NCBI GenBank assembly: GCA_004212735.1
Contig: SHBD01000001.1
Location: forward strand, 62,001-126,000
DNA: 64,000 nt
Origin: SAR116 cluster bacterium
Lineage (GTDB): Bacteria > Pseudomonadota > Alphaproteobacteria > Puniceispirillales > Puniceispirillaceae
Direction of reading: 5' to 3'
Below, piece by piece: positions 1 through 10,170 of the stretch; position 1 is the stretch's first letter, and each line of letters begins with the position of its first letter. The position numbers and the translations under genes were made by a program. The notes under the pieces were generated by a model that worked only from the letters and a program-made list of their open reading frames with translations, did no database searches and was not told where the DNA came from.

Positions 1-113
1 AGATTGCCACCTGTGCCGCCGCGTTGATCAAAGTTGATGATCCCGGTGAGGCGATGACTCCGCTCTATCTGGCGCCAGCCTTTTTGGGGCCCGCCAAACA
101 GGCAGGGCAATAA
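1..113 (+). CDS. tsaB: TsaB C-terminal end (partial)
   Basis: Only the last 36 codons are inside the window, read from position 3 to the TAA at 111-113. The tail contains PLYLAPAF, which resembles the conserved P-x-YLR-x-P end of TsaB, the inactive paralogue that partners TsaD in making tRNA threonylcarbamoyladenosine (t6A37). The stop codon shares its last base with the ATG of the next gene, a RimI-type acetyltransferase, and tsaB-rimI coupling is common in alphaproteobacteria. The assignment rests on a short tail plus gene order, so it is probable rather than certain. Confidence 0.6.
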   Translation, partial: IATCAAALIKVDDPGEAMTPLYLAPAFLGPAKQAGQ

Positions 114-565
114 TGGTAGTGGACGTCATTTCTCGGTCTGTACTTCCCGCGATTGCGGATATTGAGGCGGATTTGTTTGAAACTCCGCTGTCATTGTCAG
201 CACTTGAACGGCTGTTTGATGGCCCCGCATTTATCAGCTTTGCTTCATTTGAAAACGGTGTTCTGTGTGGGTATGTGCTGGCGCATTTGACGCAGGATCA
301 GGTTGAGATTCTGTCGCTTGGCACGGCGCGAGGGTATCAGCGCCGTGGTCATGCCAATCTGTTGTTGGCCGCAGTGATCAGTGCGACACGTGACGCCACC
401 TGTTTTCTGGAAGTGGCAGCTGACAATGAAGCCGCACTTGGTCTTTACCGAAAAAACGGCTTTGCCGAGGCTGGGAGGCGCCCCCGATATTATCGGCGAG
501 GACAAGGAGGAGACCACGGAGGAGACCGGGGGGTTTGTGATGCATTAGTGATGCGCCGCGGCTAG
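113..565 (+). CDS. rimI: RimI-type GNAT N-acetyltransferase
   Basis: A 150-residue single GNAT domain. The acetyl-CoA pyrophosphate loop is the Q/R-x-x-G-x-A segment YQRRGHANLLL (about residues 71-81). Near the C-terminus EVAADNEAALGLYRKNGF is the typical RimI motif in which Asn and Tyr help catalysis. RimI acetylates the N-terminal alanine of ribosomal protein S18. The ATG overlaps the tsaB stop by one base, indicating translational coupling. The end is unusual for RimI, with a Gly/Asp-rich tract (GGDHGGDRG) before the stop. The family is clear; S18 as substrate is inferred from family and context. Confidence 0.82.
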   Translation: MVVDVISRSVLPAIADIEADLFETPLSLSALERLFDGPAFISFASFENGVLCGYVLAHLTQDQVEILSLGTARGYQRRGHANLLLAAVISATRDATCFLEVAADNEAALGLYRKNGFAEAGRRPRYYRRGQGGDHGGDRGVCDALVMRRG

Positions 566-636
566 AGCGTCGCCTTTTTCTTGACCCCGCTTTGGCCAAA
601 TGGTTAGAACGGGACGATTAGTTCACTTTAAATGGC

Positions 637-2004
637 GTGACCAGATCCTTGAGCAAAAAACTTTTCGTCAAAACCTATGGCTGTCAGATGAATGTCTATG
701 ACTCTGACCGCATCACAGATGCACTTGCACCACTTGGGTATCAGACAACTGATGGCCCTGAGGGTGCGGATATGGTGATTCTCAACACCTGTCACATCCG
801 CGAGAAGGCTTCGGAGAAGGTGTTTTCCGAGCTTGGCCGTTTGCGGATGATGAAGGAAAAGGCACGTGATCAGCAGGGCCGCAATGTGATGATTGCCGTT
901 GCCGGATGTGTCGCCCAGGCAGAAGGTGAGGAAATCACCCGCCGTGCGCCGTGGGTTGATATTGTTGTCGGTCCGCAGACTTATCATCGGCTGCCCGAGC
1001 TGGTTGCCAAAATTGACCCAGGCACACGCTCTCGCATCGTCGATACTGAATTTCCCGAAGAGGTGAAGTTCGACCTTCTGCCCGGCGAGCATGCGCCGCG
1101 AGGACCGGCGGCATTTCTGAGTGTGCAAGAGGGGTGTGACAAATTCTGTGCTTTCTGTGTCGTTCCCTACACAAGAGGGGCGGAATTCTCCCGGCCGGTT
1201 TCCGCCGTTGTTGCCGAGGCACGCCGTCTAGTCGCGACAGGCACGCGAGAGTTGACGCTGCTGGGGCAGAATGTGAACGCCTATCATGGCGAGGCATCTG
1301 ACGGAAAAACATGGAACCTTGCCAGATTGCTGGCTGAATTGGCCGAGATCGAGGGACTTGATCGCTTGCGCTACACCACCTCACATCCGCTTGACATGGA
1401 TGATGATCTGATCAATGCGCACCGTAATTTGCCGCAATTGATGCCGTATCTCCATCTGCCAATCCAATCAGGTTCAAACCATATATTGGCCGCTATGAAT
1501 CGCCGGCATGAGACCTCTGCCTATCTCGCGATTATCGACAGGTTGCGTAGCGCCAGACCCGATATTGCGATGTCGGGTGATTTCATTGTTGGTTTTCCGG
1601 GTGAGAGCGACCGGGATTTTGCCGACACATTGGCACTTGTCGACAAGGTGGGATATGCGTCCGCCTATTCATTCAAATATAGCCCGCGGCCCGGCACGCC
1701 CGCCGCCAGTGATGACAGACAGGTTCCTGAGGACGTCAAGGCTGACCGGCTGGAAGCGTTGCAGCAGCTGCTTAACGCGCAGCAATTTGCCTTTAATAAG
1801 GCCACCGAGGGTCACCGGATGGATATCTTGGTTGAGAGGCCTGGCCGCCGGGAAGGACAGATGGCTGGACGAAGCCCCTACATGCAGGCTGTGAATTTTC
1901 AAGGCAATGAGGACCAGATTGGAGACATTGTTTCCTGTGTGATCACGCAGGCAAAACAAAAAAGCGTGTCTGGAGAGCTTGATAACCTGAAGGGGGCAGC
2001 GTGA
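637..2004 (+). CDS. miaB: tRNA-2-methylthio-N6-dimethylallyladenosine synthase MiaB
   Basis: A 455-residue radical-SAM methylthiotransferase that converts i6A37 to ms2i6A37 in tRNAs reading UNN codons. The N-terminal UPF0004 domain carries the three cysteines that bind the auxiliary 4Fe-4S cluster (C16, C52, C91). The radical-SAM triad C-x3-C-x2-C is C167/C171/C174 in [10 protein letters not shown]. The C-terminal 65 or so residues fit a TRAM RNA-binding domain. Length and domain order are typical. The start is GTG at 637; no better in-frame ATG lies upstream. The stop overlaps the phoH start (GTGA), so the two genes are coupled. Confidence 0.96.
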   Translation: MTRSLSKKLFVKTYGCQMNVYDSDRITDALAPLGYQTTDGPEGADMVILNTCHIREKASEKVFSELGRLRMMKEKARDQQGRNVMIAVAGCVAQAEGEEITRRAPWVDIVVGPQTYHRLPELVAKIDPGTRSRIVDTEFPEEVKFDLLPGEHAPRGPAAFLSVQEGCDKFCAFCVVPYTRGAEFSRPVSAVVAEARRLVATGTRELTLLGQNVNAYHGEASDGKTWNLARLLAELAEIEGLDRLRYTTSHPLDMDDDLINAHRNLPQLMPYLHLPIQSGSNHILAAMNRRHETSAYLAIIDRLRSARPDIAMSGDFIVGFPGESDRDFADTLALVDKVGYASAYSFKYSPRPGTPAASDDRQVPEDVKADRLEALQQLLNAQQFAFNKATEGHRMDILVERPGRREGQMAGRSPYMQAVNFQGNEDQIGDIVSCVITQAKQKSVSGELDNLKGAA

Positions 2005-2972
2005 CCGTCAAAAAAGACAATTGTTCTGTGCGCATGGATTTTGAGGATAACGGGGTTCTCGCCCTACTGATCGGAGAGCATAACCAGAATCTGGCGCATC
2101 TCGAGCAACGGTTGGACGTCTCGCTGAATTCGTTCGGCAACAGCATCAAAATCAAGGGCAAAGCAGATGCCGTGAAGCGGACGCAGAGTGCACTTGAGGA
2201 TATGTACCGCACCATCAATGAAACCGGTGTGTCAGCGCTTGAAGCTTCCTTAATCGATGATGTTGTGCGCTGGGCCGAGAATGGTGTCGATGCCCCGGTG
2301 GCCCATCGTGGCGGTGTAGCGCTTGATACCTGGAAGAAAAAGATCGTTGCCAAAACCAAGGGACAGAAAGCCTATGTCGATCTGCTGCAGGCGAATGAGG
2401 TTGTTTTTGGCCTTGGGCCTGCGGGTACGGGAAAAACCTATGTCGCGGTTGCCAAGGCGGTTGAGTCACTGAAGAAGCGCGAGGTCGAACGTATTATCCT
2501 CTCGCGGCCGGCAGTTGAGGCTGGCGAGCGTCTGGGGTTTTTGCCCGGCGATATGAAAGAAAAGGTCGACCCGTATCTGCGCCCGCTCTATGACGCACTC
2601 TATGACATGATGCCAGCCGACAAGGTTGACAGGATGTTGACCAGCGGCGAGATCGAGATTGCGCCTCTGGCATTCATGCGTGGCCGCACCTTGAGCGAGT
2701 CTTATGTCATCATTGACGAGGCGCAGAACACCACCCCGGTGCAGATGAAAATGGTGCTGACACGGCTTGGGCAGAATTCGAGGATGGTGATCACGGGTGA
2801 TCTGAGCCAAATTGATCTGCCGCATGGGCAGCCTTCAGGGCTTGCGGATGCTGTCGGCCTTTTGGAAAATGTTGCTGGGGTTGGTATTATCCATCTGTCC
2901 GGTGATGATGTCGTCCGGCATCCGGTTGTTGCCCGCATTTTGAGGGCTTATGAGGCTGGACAGACACCGTAA
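2001..2972 (+). CDS. PhoH-like ATPase (YbeZ/PhoL type)
   Basis: A 323-residue P-loop protein. An N-terminal KH-like region (about residues 15-75) precedes the PhoH ATPase core. The Walker A motif is GPAGTGKT at 139-146 and the Walker B segment is VIIDEAQN further down. It sits between miaB and ybeY, the standard position of ybeZ/phoL, whose product is thought to act with YbeY in ribosome and rRNA quality control. The exact biochemical role of this family is not settled. It starts with GTG inside the miaB stop codon. Confidence 0.93.
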   Translation: MTVKKDNCSVRMDFEDNGVLALLIGEHNQNLAHLEQRLDVSLNSFGNSIKIKGKADAVKRTQSALEDMYRTINETGVSALEASLIDDVVRWAENGVDAPVAHRGGVALDTWKKKIVAKTKGQKAYVDLLQANEVVFGLGPAGTGKTYVAVAKAVESLKKREVERIILSRPAVEAGERLGFLPGDMKEKVDPYLRPLYDALYDMMPADKVDRMLTSGEIEIAPLAFMRGRTLSESYVIIDEAQNTTPVQMKMVLTRLGQNSRMVITGDLSQIDLPHGQPSGLADAVGLLENVAGVGIIHLSGDDVVRHPVVARILRAYEAGQTP

Positions 2973-3051
2973 AATGGGTCCAAATGTAATCACAGGTGGC
3001 GTTGAGATAATCGAAAGCCACACCGTTTGGCATTTGCAGCCAGCATCTTGA

Positions 3052-3663
3052 GTGACAATGAACGACACGCAATTGGAACCTGACAGTCCGGCTGACCCTG
3101 AAACAGCAGCCACATTATGGAAAACTGATTCCGGCAACGGCATTGAGGTCAGCTATGACCCTGATCACTGGCCTGAGGAATCGCTCGGCCATTTTGCGCA
3201 GATATCGTTAAAGCTGCTCGATCATATCGATGCGGAATTTGCCCTGAATGGTATAATTGTTGGTCTTTTACTGTGTGGTGATGACCGCATCCGGCGGTTA
3301 AACAATCAGTTTCGTGGTCAAGACAGGGCGACAAATGTGCTTTCATTTCCGCAACTGGATGATGATTTGTTTGGTGATGATACGATGGCGGCTCCTGACC
3401 GGTTGGCTCCACATTTTGTTGGTGAAATTGCTATTGCGCATGAAACGGTAATGACGCAGGCAGATGAATTAGGAATCGAAATTGATGACCATCTCGCCCA
3501 CTTGTTTGTGCATGGTGTGATGCATCTGCTTGGTTATGACCATGAGAATGATCGGGACGCCACCGAGATGGAAGCTCTTGAAATTGCCTTTTTGGGCACC
3601 GTTTCGATTGCCAACCCTTATGGGATCGCTGACCGAGTGGCGCGTCACGGTGTGATGTCATGA
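3052..3663 (+). CDS. ybeY: Endoribonuclease YbeY (16S rRNA maturation)
   Basis: A 203-residue zinc-dependent single-strand endoribonuclease acting in 16S rRNA 3-prime maturation and 70S quality control. The signature H-G-x-x-H-L-x-G-Y-D-H is visible, with zinc ligands H154, H158 and H164. About 30 residues precede the conserved core, longer than in E. coli. Two starts are possible, GTG at 3052 or ATG at 3058. The gene lies 79 bases after phoH and its end overlaps the next gene by four bases (ATGA). Confidence 0.94.
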   Translation: MTMNDTQLEPDSPADPETAATLWKTDSGNGIEVSYDPDHWPEESLGHFAQISLKLLDHIDAEFALNGIIVGLLLCGDDRIRRLNNQFRGQDRATNVLSFPQLDDDLFGDDTMAAPDRLAPHFVGEIAIAHETVMTQADELGIEIDDHLAHLFVHGVMHLLGYDHENDRDATEMEALEIAFLGTVSIANPYGIADRVARHGVMS

Positions 3664-4505
3664 TCAAGAATATTTTCGGTAAAATCTTTCCCCAGTTTGT
3701 CAGCGCGCCGTCGCTTCGCCAGGAATTGACTGATCTGCTGGAGGAGTCAACGAATCACCAAGCTGGCTTCGACAGCCATGAAGGAACATTGCTTCGCAAT
3801 TTTCTGGGGCTGCGCGACCTGACGGCGGCCGATGTGATGATCCCACGCGCCGACATTGTTTCGGTTGGTATGGCGGAGAGCTTTGCCGATATTATCCGCC
3901 AGATGAGCGAGGCAAATCATAGCCGTGTCCCGGTTCGTCGCCAGACTCTCGATGAGATTGCGGGCTTCATTCACATCAAGGATGTCTTTGCGCATATGAG
4001 TGCGGGAGATGCCCCTGAGGTTGAGAGTCTGCTGCGGCCGGCACTGTTTGTTGCGCCAACCATCCGCTTGCTTGATTTGCTTCACGAAATGCGTCTGCGC
4101 CGTCGGCATCTGGCGCTTGTTGTCGATGAATTTGGCGGTGTCGATGGCCTGATCACAATCGAGGATCTTGTCGAGGAAATTGTCGGTGAAATTGAGGATG
4201 AGCATGACGAAACCATTATGCCGCGTTTCGAGGTCAATGAGGATGGCACGACAGTTGCCGAGGCAAGGCTGGAGATCGAGGAGCTTGAGAGGCTTACAGG
4301 GCCACTGCTTGAGGATGATGATCGTGACGAGATTGACACACTTGGCGGACTCGTCTGCGCCGTTGCTGGCCGTGTTCCTGGACGCGGTGAAGTGGTCCGT
4401 CACCCTTCGGGCCTGCAATTCGAGGTTCTGGAGGGTGATCCACGCCGCGTCACCCTGCTGAAAATCCGGGGTATGGCACGCTTGACGCCAGCACAAAGCG
4501 ATTGA
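3660..4505 (+). CDS. CorC/HlyC-family CBS-domain protein
   Basis: A 281-residue soluble protein with paired CBS domains (about residues 60-120 and 125-180) and a C-terminal CorC_HlyC domain (about 195-275). It has no transmembrane DUF21 domain, matching the short CorC/YbeX form rather than the long membrane-bound hemolysin-like form. YbeX/CorC has been linked to Mg2+/Co2+ homeostasis and to ribosome metabolism through its conserved place between ybeY and lnt, which is kept here. Start codon ATG at 3660 overlaps the ybeY stop. Confidence 0.9.
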   Translation: MIKNIFGKIFPQFVSAPSLRQELTDLLEESTNHQAGFDSHEGTLLRNFLGLRDLTAADVMIPRADIVSVGMAESFADIIRQMSEANHSRVPVRRQTLDEIAGFIHIKDVFAHMSAGDAPEVESLLRPALFVAPTIRLLDLLHEMRLRRRHLALVVDEFGGVDGLITIEDLVEEIVGEIEDEHDETIMPRFEVNEDGTTVAEARLEIEELERLTGPLLEDDDRDEIDTLGGLVCAVAGRVPGRGEVVRHPSGLQFEVLEGDPRRVTLLKIRGMARLTPAQSD

Positions 4506-4509
4506 GGAG

Positions 4510-5994
4510 ATGCTGTCTCGTAAGGTCCTCCTGTCGCTTTTGGCTGGGGCGATTGCATCGCTTTCCCTGCCGCCCTTTGGCATTTTCCCCGCGATCTTGT
4601 GTCTGGCCTATCCGGCAATGCAATTTGCACGGCAGGAACAGCGGCCACAGGCATTACGGGTTATTGCCGCCATGGGCATGGGTTGGTTTACCGCCTCAAC
4701 TCATTGGGTCGCGCATTCATTGTTGGTTGGTGAGGCCGAGTTCTGGTATCTGCTGCCCCTTGCGGCACTTGGTCTGCCTGCACTGCTGACCTTGTTTTGG
4801 GTCGGTGCTGGTGCTGTTGCATGGCGGTATCAGCGGTCTGCCGCGGCGCGGGTTGGCTGGTTGCTGTTTGGCCTTGCCATCGCCGAATTTGCCCGTGGGC
4901 ATGTTGCCACGGGTTTTCCATGGAACAGCCCCGGCTATTCATTCTCGGCGCATCTCTGGCTGCTGCAGTCCGCTAGCTGGTTCGGGCTTTATGGATTGAC
5001 CTTTCTGGCACTTGGCTTCGCATTTGCCCCGTCCTTGTGGTGGGTAGGCCACAAAAGATTGGCGATGCTGTTTATCGCCATCCCGTTGGCACTGGCGTTA
5101 ATGGGTGGGTTCAGGCTTGGCGGCGAGCCGGTAAATTCAACCGCTGTGAAGCAGGTCCGTCTTGTTCAACCGGTGATTGCGCAGGCTGAGAAATGGGACC
5201 GCGCTAAACGCGGGCAGCATCTCTCTCACATCGTTCGGACAGCATCGGCAAAGACACCAATTCCTCAATTGATGATCTGGCCAGAGACAGCATTTTCGGC
5301 GTTTGCCAGCAAGGATGGCAGCTTGCTGACCGCGATGGCACAGCAGGCGTTGCCCTTTGATGGGCATTTAATCACCGGCATGCCGCGTCTGGATAACGAG
5401 GGACGGCTGTTTAATTCTGCCGCGTTGGTTGATGCCGAAGGACAGATTAAGGCCGTCTATGACAAGAGGCGGCTTGTTCCCTTTGGAGAATTTGCACCTT
5501 TTCGCCAGTTTCTTCCCTTTGTCGATGTAATTGCTGGTCCCAAAGATTTTTCAGTGGGAACGAGTGATCGTCTGTTCACAGTTCCTGGCTATGGCAAAAT
5601 TGCGCTGCTGATCTGCTATGAATCGATTTTCCCGGATCACATTGGCAGGGGTGAAAAGCGGCCGGAACTGATTGTCAACATCACCAACGATGCTTGGTTT
5701 GGTCGGACCTTGGGCCCGTGGCAGCATCTTGCACAGTCGCGCATGCGGGCCGTGGAAGAGGGCGTCCCAATGATGCGGGTGGCTAATAACGGTATTTCTG
5801 CTGGTTTTGACGCTCATGGACGCATCCTTGGCCAGATCGCCCTTGATTCTGTTGGCACGATTGATCTGATCGTTCCACCTGCTATCGCGCCGACAATATT
5901 CACCCGTTATGGTAATGTGGGTTTTCTGGGCCTGTTGGTGCTAGCCGGCCTTCTCTTTCTGAGGCTTGACCAAAAACTCTTAATCGGGCAGTAA
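4510..5994 (+). CDS. lnt: Apolipoprotein N-acyltransferase Lnt
   Basis: A 494-residue inner-membrane enzyme that adds the third acyl chain to the N-terminal cysteine of lipoproteins. About six hydrophobic segments in the first 200 residues precede a nitrilase-like periplasmic domain. The catalytic triad is visible as E259 (WPETAF), K319 ([11 protein letters not shown]) and C369 (LLICYESIF). A last membrane helix ([15 protein letters not shown]) closes the protein. It begins four bases after the CorC-like gene, so it is probably co-transcribed with it. Confidence 0.96.
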   Translation: MLSRKVLLSLLAGAIASLSLPPFGIFPAILCLAYPAMQFARQEQRPQALRVIAAMGMGWFTASTHWVAHSLLVGEAEFWYLLPLAALGLPALLTLFWVGAGAVAWRYQRSAAARVGWLLFGLAIAEFARGHVATGFPWNSPGYSFSAHLWLLQSASWFGLYGLTFLALGFAFAPSLWWVGHKRLAMLFIAIPLALALMGGFRLGGEPVNSTAVKQVRLVQPVIAQAEKWDRAKRGQHLSHIVRTASAKTPIPQLMIWPETAFSAFASKDGSLLTAMAQQALPFDGHLITGMPRLDNEGRLFNSAALVDAEGQIKAVYDKRRLVPFGEFAPFRQFLPFVDVIAGPKDFSVGTSDRLFTVPGYGKIALLICYESIFPDHIGRGEKRPELIVNITNDAWFGRTLGPWQHLAQSRMRAVEEGVPMMRVANNGISAGFDAHGRILGQIALDSVGTIDLIVPPAIAPTIFTRYGNVGFLGLLVLAGLLFLRLDQKLLIGQ

Positions 5995-6023
5995 CATTCC
6001 CCGACGTTATCAAGGAGTTGCCA

Positions 6024-7202
6024 ATGTCATACCTCTTTACCTCCGAATCCGTGTCTGAAGGACATCCTGACAAGGTTTGCGACCGGGTTTCCGACACAGT
6101 CCTCGATCTTTTTCTTAGAGCTGAGCCGGAGGCGCGCGTTGCCTGTGAGACCTTTGCCACAACCGATCGTGTGATTATCGGAGGGGAGGTCCGTGCATCA
6201 GCGGACAATTTGCCATCAATTCTGGGCAAGCTTGAAGGTGCTGTTCGAGGCGCCATCAAGGATATCGGTTATGAGCAAAAAAAATTCCACCACGCCCATC
6301 TGAAATTTCAGAGCTTCCTGCATGAGCAATCTGCTGACATCGCCATGGGCGTTGATGGTGGTTCCGACAAGGATGAAGGTGCCGGTGACCAGGGCCTGAT
6401 GTTTGGCTATGCGTGCCGTGAGACTGATGTTCTGATGCCGGCGGCCATTCATTATTCGCATAAAATTCTGCAGAAACTGGCGGCCGTGCGCAAAGCCGAT
6501 GCGGACTCCATTTTAGGCCCGGATTCAAAAAGTCAGATTACACTTGTCTATGATGATCAGGGTCGCCCGACATCTGCGCACAAGGTTGTTCTATCCACAC
6601 AGCATGCGGATGGAGCGTCAATCAATGATATACGGACTTTGGTAAAGCCGATCATTGCCGATGTGTTGCCGCAGGGGTGGATGGTTGGGGAAGAGGATCT
6701 GCTGGTCAACCCAACCGGTAATTTTGTCATAGGTGGTCCAGATGGTGACGCCGGTCTGACTGGACGAAAAATCATTGTTGATACCTATGGCGGTGCGGCT
6801 CCGCACGGCGGTGGTGCCTTTTCCGGCAAGGATCCGACCAAGGTTGACCGGTCGGCAGCCTATGCGGCGCGCTATCTGGCAAAAAATGTGGTGGCGGCAG
6901 GGCTGGCGGATCGGTGCACGATTCAGCTTGCCTATGCCATTGGCGTGGCTGAGCCGGTTTCCGTCTACGCCGATACACATGGCACGGGCACGATCAGCGA
7001 CAAGCGGCTCGAGGACGCATTGATCGAGTCGATGAATCTGACACCACGCGGCATTCGTGAACATCTGGGTTTGAACAAGGCGATTTATGCGCCGACGGCT
7101 GCCTATGGTCATTTTGGACGTCTTGCCGGTGAGGCTGGTCCGGGATCTTTCAGCTGGGAAGCGACCGATCTTGTTGACAAGCTGGCGTCTGCCGCCAAAT
7201 AG
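6024..7202 (+). CDS. metK: S-adenosylmethionine synthase MetK
   Basis: Makes S-adenosylmethionine from methionine and ATP. The chosen ATG gives 392 residues beginning [17 protein letters not shown], the usual start. A TTG two codons upstream is less likely, because the ribosome-binding site AAGGAG at 6012-6017 is correctly spaced for the ATG. Conserved loops include [30 protein letters not shown] and [12 protein letters not shown]. Only about 29 bases separate it from lnt, leaving no room for a SAM riboswitch directly upstream. It abuts trmB, which uses SAM. Confidence 0.97.
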   Translation: MSYLFTSESVSEGHPDKVCDRVSDTVLDLFLRAEPEARVACETFATTDRVIIGGEVRASADNLPSILGKLEGAVRGAIKDIGYEQKKFHHAHLKFQSFLHEQSADIAMGVDGGSDKDEGAGDQGLMFGYACRETDVLMPAAIHYSHKILQKLAAVRKADADSILGPDSKSQITLVYDDQGRPTSAHKVVLSTQHADGASINDIRTLVKPIIADVLPQGWMVGEEDLLVNPTGNFVIGGPDGDAGLTGRKIIVDTYGGAAPHGGGAFSGKDPTKVDRSAAYAARYLAKNVVAAGLADRCTIQLAYAIGVAEPVSVYADTHGTGTISDKRLEDALIESMNLTPRGIREHLGLNKAIYAPTAAYGHFGRLAGEAGPGSFSWEATDLVDKLASAAK

Positions 7203-7913
7203 ATGGCTGAGCCACGCGGTGGGATTGGCGGTGCTGGTCAGGTTCCCGTGGAGCAGCGTTTCTATGGCCGGCGCAAGGGCCGCCCACTGGGCAAGACTCT
7301 ACAGCGTCTGCTCGTCGAGACACTGCCATTGTTTCACCTCGACCCGGATGTTTCACTGGCTGATCAGTTTGAACATGATCCGGGTGATGTCTTTCTGGAA
7401 ATTGGCTTTGGCGGTGGTGAGCATCTGGCTGGTCTTGCGTTGGCAAAACCGGATGCTGGCTTCATCGGCGCCGAGCCGTTCATCAACGGCGTTGCAACGA
7501 TGCTGCGCCACATAAATGAGCAGGATTTGAAAAACGTTCTCCTGTGGGACGATGATGTCAGACAGGTCTTGCCGAAACTGCCGGATTGCTGCCTTGCCGG
7601 CGCGTATATCATGTTTCCTGATCCCTGGCCAAAGCGCCGGCATGCGGCGCGGCGCATCCTCAACCCGGCAATGATGGAGACGCTTGCACGGTTGATTAGA
7701 CCGAAGGGAATGTTGATGCTTGCCAGCGATGACCCGACTGCCAAGGGCTGGCTGCTGCAAGCAGCAACCGCGCATCCGGCATTCTCCTGGACGGCACGGT
7801 GCCCGGATGACTGGCGAAATCGACCGACCGACATACCCGAGACACGTTATATGCGCAAAGCTCACAGCGAGGCACGCACGCCGTCATGGTTCCGCTTTGA
7901 GAGGATGTGCTGA
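7203..7913 (+). CDS. trmB: tRNA (guanine-N7-)-methyltransferase TrmB
   Basis: A 236-residue class I methyltransferase that forms m7G46 in tRNA. The SAM-binding loop is EIGFGGGEHL. The family-specific segments IMFPDPWPKRRH and the C-terminal TRYMRKA region are present. Its ATG follows the metK stop directly, so the SAM supplier and a SAM user are translated from one message. Confidence 0.95.
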   Translation: MAEPRGGIGGAGQVPVEQRFYGRRKGRPLGKTLQRLLVETLPLFHLDPDVSLADQFEHDPGDVFLEIGFGGGEHLAGLALAKPDAGFIGAEPFINGVATMLRHINEQDLKNVLLWDDDVRQVLPKLPDCCLAGAYIMFPDPWPKRRHAARRILNPAMMETLARLIRPKGMLMLASDDPTAKGWLLQAATAHPAFSWTARCPDDWRNRPTDIPETRYMRKAHSEARTPSWFRFERMC

Positions 7914-7918
7914 AAGGC

Positions 7919-7947
7919 TTGTTTTCTGGTTACAAAACCTCTATACA
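7919..7947 (+). promoter_or_regulatory. Candidate sigma-70 promoter for rimP-nusA operon
   Basis: TTGTTT at 7919-7924 and TATACA at 7942-7947 are separated by exactly 17 bases, just after the trmB stop. The predicted start point is near 7954. This lies upstream of the hairpin at 7979-8001, so transcripts from here would cross that hairpin before reaching rimP. Assigned by eye, with no transcript data. Confidence 0.5.
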
Positions 7948-7978
7948 TCTTCGCATAACAAACTGTCAGCGTAAGACG

Positions 7979-8002
7979 GTGGGCCAGCGGCCCACTTTTT
8001 TA
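7979..8002 (+). terminator. Intrinsic terminator or attenuator upstream of rimP
   Basis: A perfect seven-base-pair stem GTGGGCC/GGCCCAC with loop AGC is followed directly by six T residues. It could end metK-trmB transcripts, attenuate the rimP-nusA-infB operon, or do both. The promoter-like element at 7919-7947 upstream of it favours attenuation. Confidence 0.75.
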
Positions 8003-8058
8003 TTGGGCAAAATCGAAGTAAAGGTCGCGCCGGAGTAATCCGGACAAAAGGATGGAAT

Positions 8059-8544
8059 TTGGTCGAATCGACGATAAACAGGACCATTGAGCCAGCGCTG
8101 CAGGATCTTGGCTTTCGTTTGGTCAGAACATTGTTTTCCGGTGGAAAGAAGACAGGACGCAACCAATTGCAGATCATGGCTGAGCCGATTGAGGACAGAG
8201 ACATGACGGTCGAGGATTGCGAGAAAATCAGTCGGCATGTCGCCACGCTTCTTGATGTTGATGATCCCATAAGTTCGTCCTATGTGCTTGAGGTAAGCTC
8301 CCCGGGTATAGACCGGCCTTTGACGCGAATTGAGGATTTTGAGAGATTTTCAGGTGAGCTTGCGAAGATTACACTACGTCAGATGCTTGATGGCAGGCGC
8401 CGTTTTGCTGGCAGGCTGGCGGGACTTGACGAGAGCAAAGGTGTGATCATTGAAACGTCTTTTGGGCGGTTTGTTTTTGCTTTTGAAGACATTGAGTCAG
8501 CGCGTATTGACCCAAGTGAGATTTTACAAAGTCAGTCCCGCTGA
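8059..8544 (+). CDS. rimP: Ribosome maturation factor RimP
   Basis: A 161-residue protein needed for 30S subunit assembly. The N-terminal RimP domain shows VLEVSSPGIDRPL and the C-terminal SH3-like domain covers about residues 95-155. The start is a TTG at 8059 giving MVESTINRTIEPALQDLGF, with an AAGGA-like ribosome-binding site seven or so bases upstream. An ATG at 8052 is in another frame. It is the first gene of the rimP-nusA-ylxR-infB operon. Confidence 0.94.
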   Translation: MVESTINRTIEPALQDLGFRLVRTLFSGGKKTGRNQLQIMAEPIEDRDMTVEDCEKISRHVATLLDVDDPISSSYVLEVSSPGIDRPLTRIEDFERFSGELAKITLRQMLDGRRRFAGRLAGLDESKGVIIETSFGRFVFAFEDIESARIDPSEILQSQSR

Positions 8545-8579
8545 CGCCCGGATACCAAACAGAAACCACAGGTATAGAT

Positions 8580-10151
8580 ATGGACACTTCCTTAATCCCA
8601 GGTCTCGAACTTATTCAAGTCGCCGATGTTGTGGCGCGCGAGAAATCAATCGAACGTGAAGAAGTTATGCTCGCGATGGAAGAGGCCATCCAAAAGGCCG
8701 GGCGTGCCAAATATGGCCTGGATCGTGACATCCGGGCGATGATTGACCGGAAATCTGGTGCGATTACGCTGGAGAGGTGGATCGAGATTGTTGAGGAGGT
8801 CGAGGACGACGCAACGCAGATGAGCGTTGCTGAGGGGGCCAAGCAATCGCCACCACTTGGCGTTGGTGAATTTTGGCGTCAGTCTTTGCCACCGATCGAA
8901 TTTGGCCGCATCGCCGCACAGACCGCGAAGCAGGTGATCTCGCAGAAAGTGCGGGATGCCGAGCGCGCCCGGCAGTACGAGGAATACAAGGACCGTGTTG
9001 GCGAGATTGTTGTGGGTACGGTCAAACGTGCTGAGAGCTATTCGATCACTGTCGATCTCGGCCGCGCTGAGGCGGTGATTCGCCGTGAGGAGATGATCCC
9101 CCGCGAAAATCTGCGTCAAGGTGACCGTGTACGGGCCTATGTTCTCGATGTCCGTGAGGAGCCGCGTGGGCCACAGATTTTTCTGTCGCGTGCCTGCAAT
9201 GAATTTATGGCGAAGCTGTTCACCCAGGAGGTGCCGGAGATCTATGATGGCATTATCGAGATCAAAGGCGTCGCTCGTGAAGCGGGCAGCCGGGCCAAGA
9301 TCACCGTTCTATCCAATGATCCGGGCATCGATCCCGTGGGTGCCTGTGTTGGCATGCGCGGCAGCCGTGTACAGGCGGTCGTGGGAGAGTTGCAAGGGGA
9401 AAAGGTTGAGATCATTCCCTACACCGAGGAACCTGCAGCCTTTGTGGTCAACGCATTGGCTCCGGCCGAGGTTGCCAAGGTTGTCATGGATGAGGTGGCA
9501 GGCCGAATGGAGGTTGTCGTTCCCGACGATCAACTCAGCCTCGCCATTGGCCGCCGGGGACAGAATGTCCGCCTCGCCTCGCAATTGTCGGGCTGGTATA
9601 TTGATATTCTGACCGAGGCTGAGGAGTCAGAGCGTCGTCAAGAAGAGTTTAGGACACGGTCTGCCCGCTTTATCGAAGCCCTCAATATTGATGATGTCAT
9701 CGCGCATCTTCTTGTTGCCGAAGGTTTTGTGCTGCCAGAGGAAATTGCGGAAACACCGGTCGAGGAGCTGGCAAACATTCAAGGGTTTGATGAGGGTATT
9801 GCCGGCGAGTTGCAGAACCGAGCTGTGGAATATGTCGATCAGGAAGCGCAGCGCATCAACAAGGCACTTGATGACATGAAAGTTGCGGATGATCTGCGCA
9901 GCTTTGAATATATCAGCCTTAGCATGTTGCTGACGTTGGCAGAGGCCAATGTAAGGTCACTGGATGATCTTGCTGATCTCGACAATGAGGAGCTCATCGA
10001 GATTCTTTCCGAGCATGAGCTGACTGACGATGCTGAGGCAGGCGATATCATCATGGCAGCGCGCGCGCACTGGTTTGACGATGAGGATGACAAGGCAGAG
10101 CCCGCCGCAGAGCAGGGTGACTCGGCGGACGCCGATGTTGCCGACAGCTAG
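8580..10151 (+). CDS. nusA: Transcription termination/antitermination factor NusA
   Basis: A 523-residue NusA binding RNA polymerase and nascent RNA. The order is the N-terminal RNAP-binding domain (1-135), an S1 domain (about 140-205), tandem KH domains (about 215-355, including GACVGMRGSRVQAVV and AIGRRGQNVRLASQLSG), and two C-terminal helix-hairpin repeats. The two C-terminal repeats match proteobacterial NusA rather than the shorter Gram-positive form. The tail is very acidic. In E. coli NusA represses its own operon, which may relate to the hairpin upstream of rimP. Confidence 0.97.
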   Translation: MDTSLIPGLELIQVADVVAREKSIEREEVMLAMEEAIQKAGRAKYGLDRDIRAMIDRKSGAITLERWIEIVEEVEDDATQMSVAEGAKQSPPLGVGEFWRQSLPPIEFGRIAAQTAKQVISQKVRDAERARQYEEYKDRVGEIVVGTVKRAESYSITVDLGRAEAVIRREEMIPRENLRQGDRVRAYVLDVREEPRGPQIFLSRACNEFMAKLFTQEVPEIYDGIIEIKGVAREAGSRAKITVLSNDPGIDPVGACVGMRGSRVQAVVGELQGEKVEIIPYTEEPAAFVVNALAPAEVAKVVMDEVAGRMEVVVPDDQLSLAIGRRGQNVRLASQLSGWYIDILTEAEESERRQEEFRTRSARFIEALNIDDVIAHLLVAEGFVLPEEIAETPVEELANIQGFDEGIAGELQNRAVEYVDQEAQRINKALDDMKVADDLRSFEYISLSMLLTLAEANVRSLDDLADLDNEELIEILSEHELTDDAEAGDIIMAARAHWFDDEDDKAEPAAEQGDSADADVADS

Positions 10152-10170
10152 GTCATGAGAGCCAGACCGC

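Noticed and set aside
3747-4583. 278-codon minus-strand frame opposite the CorC-like gene
   Set aside because: The plus-strand CBS protein is clear and the antisense translation matches nothing.
5995-6023. SAM riboswitch upstream of metK
   Set aside because: Only 29 bases separate lnt from metK, too short for a known SAM riboswitch aptamer.
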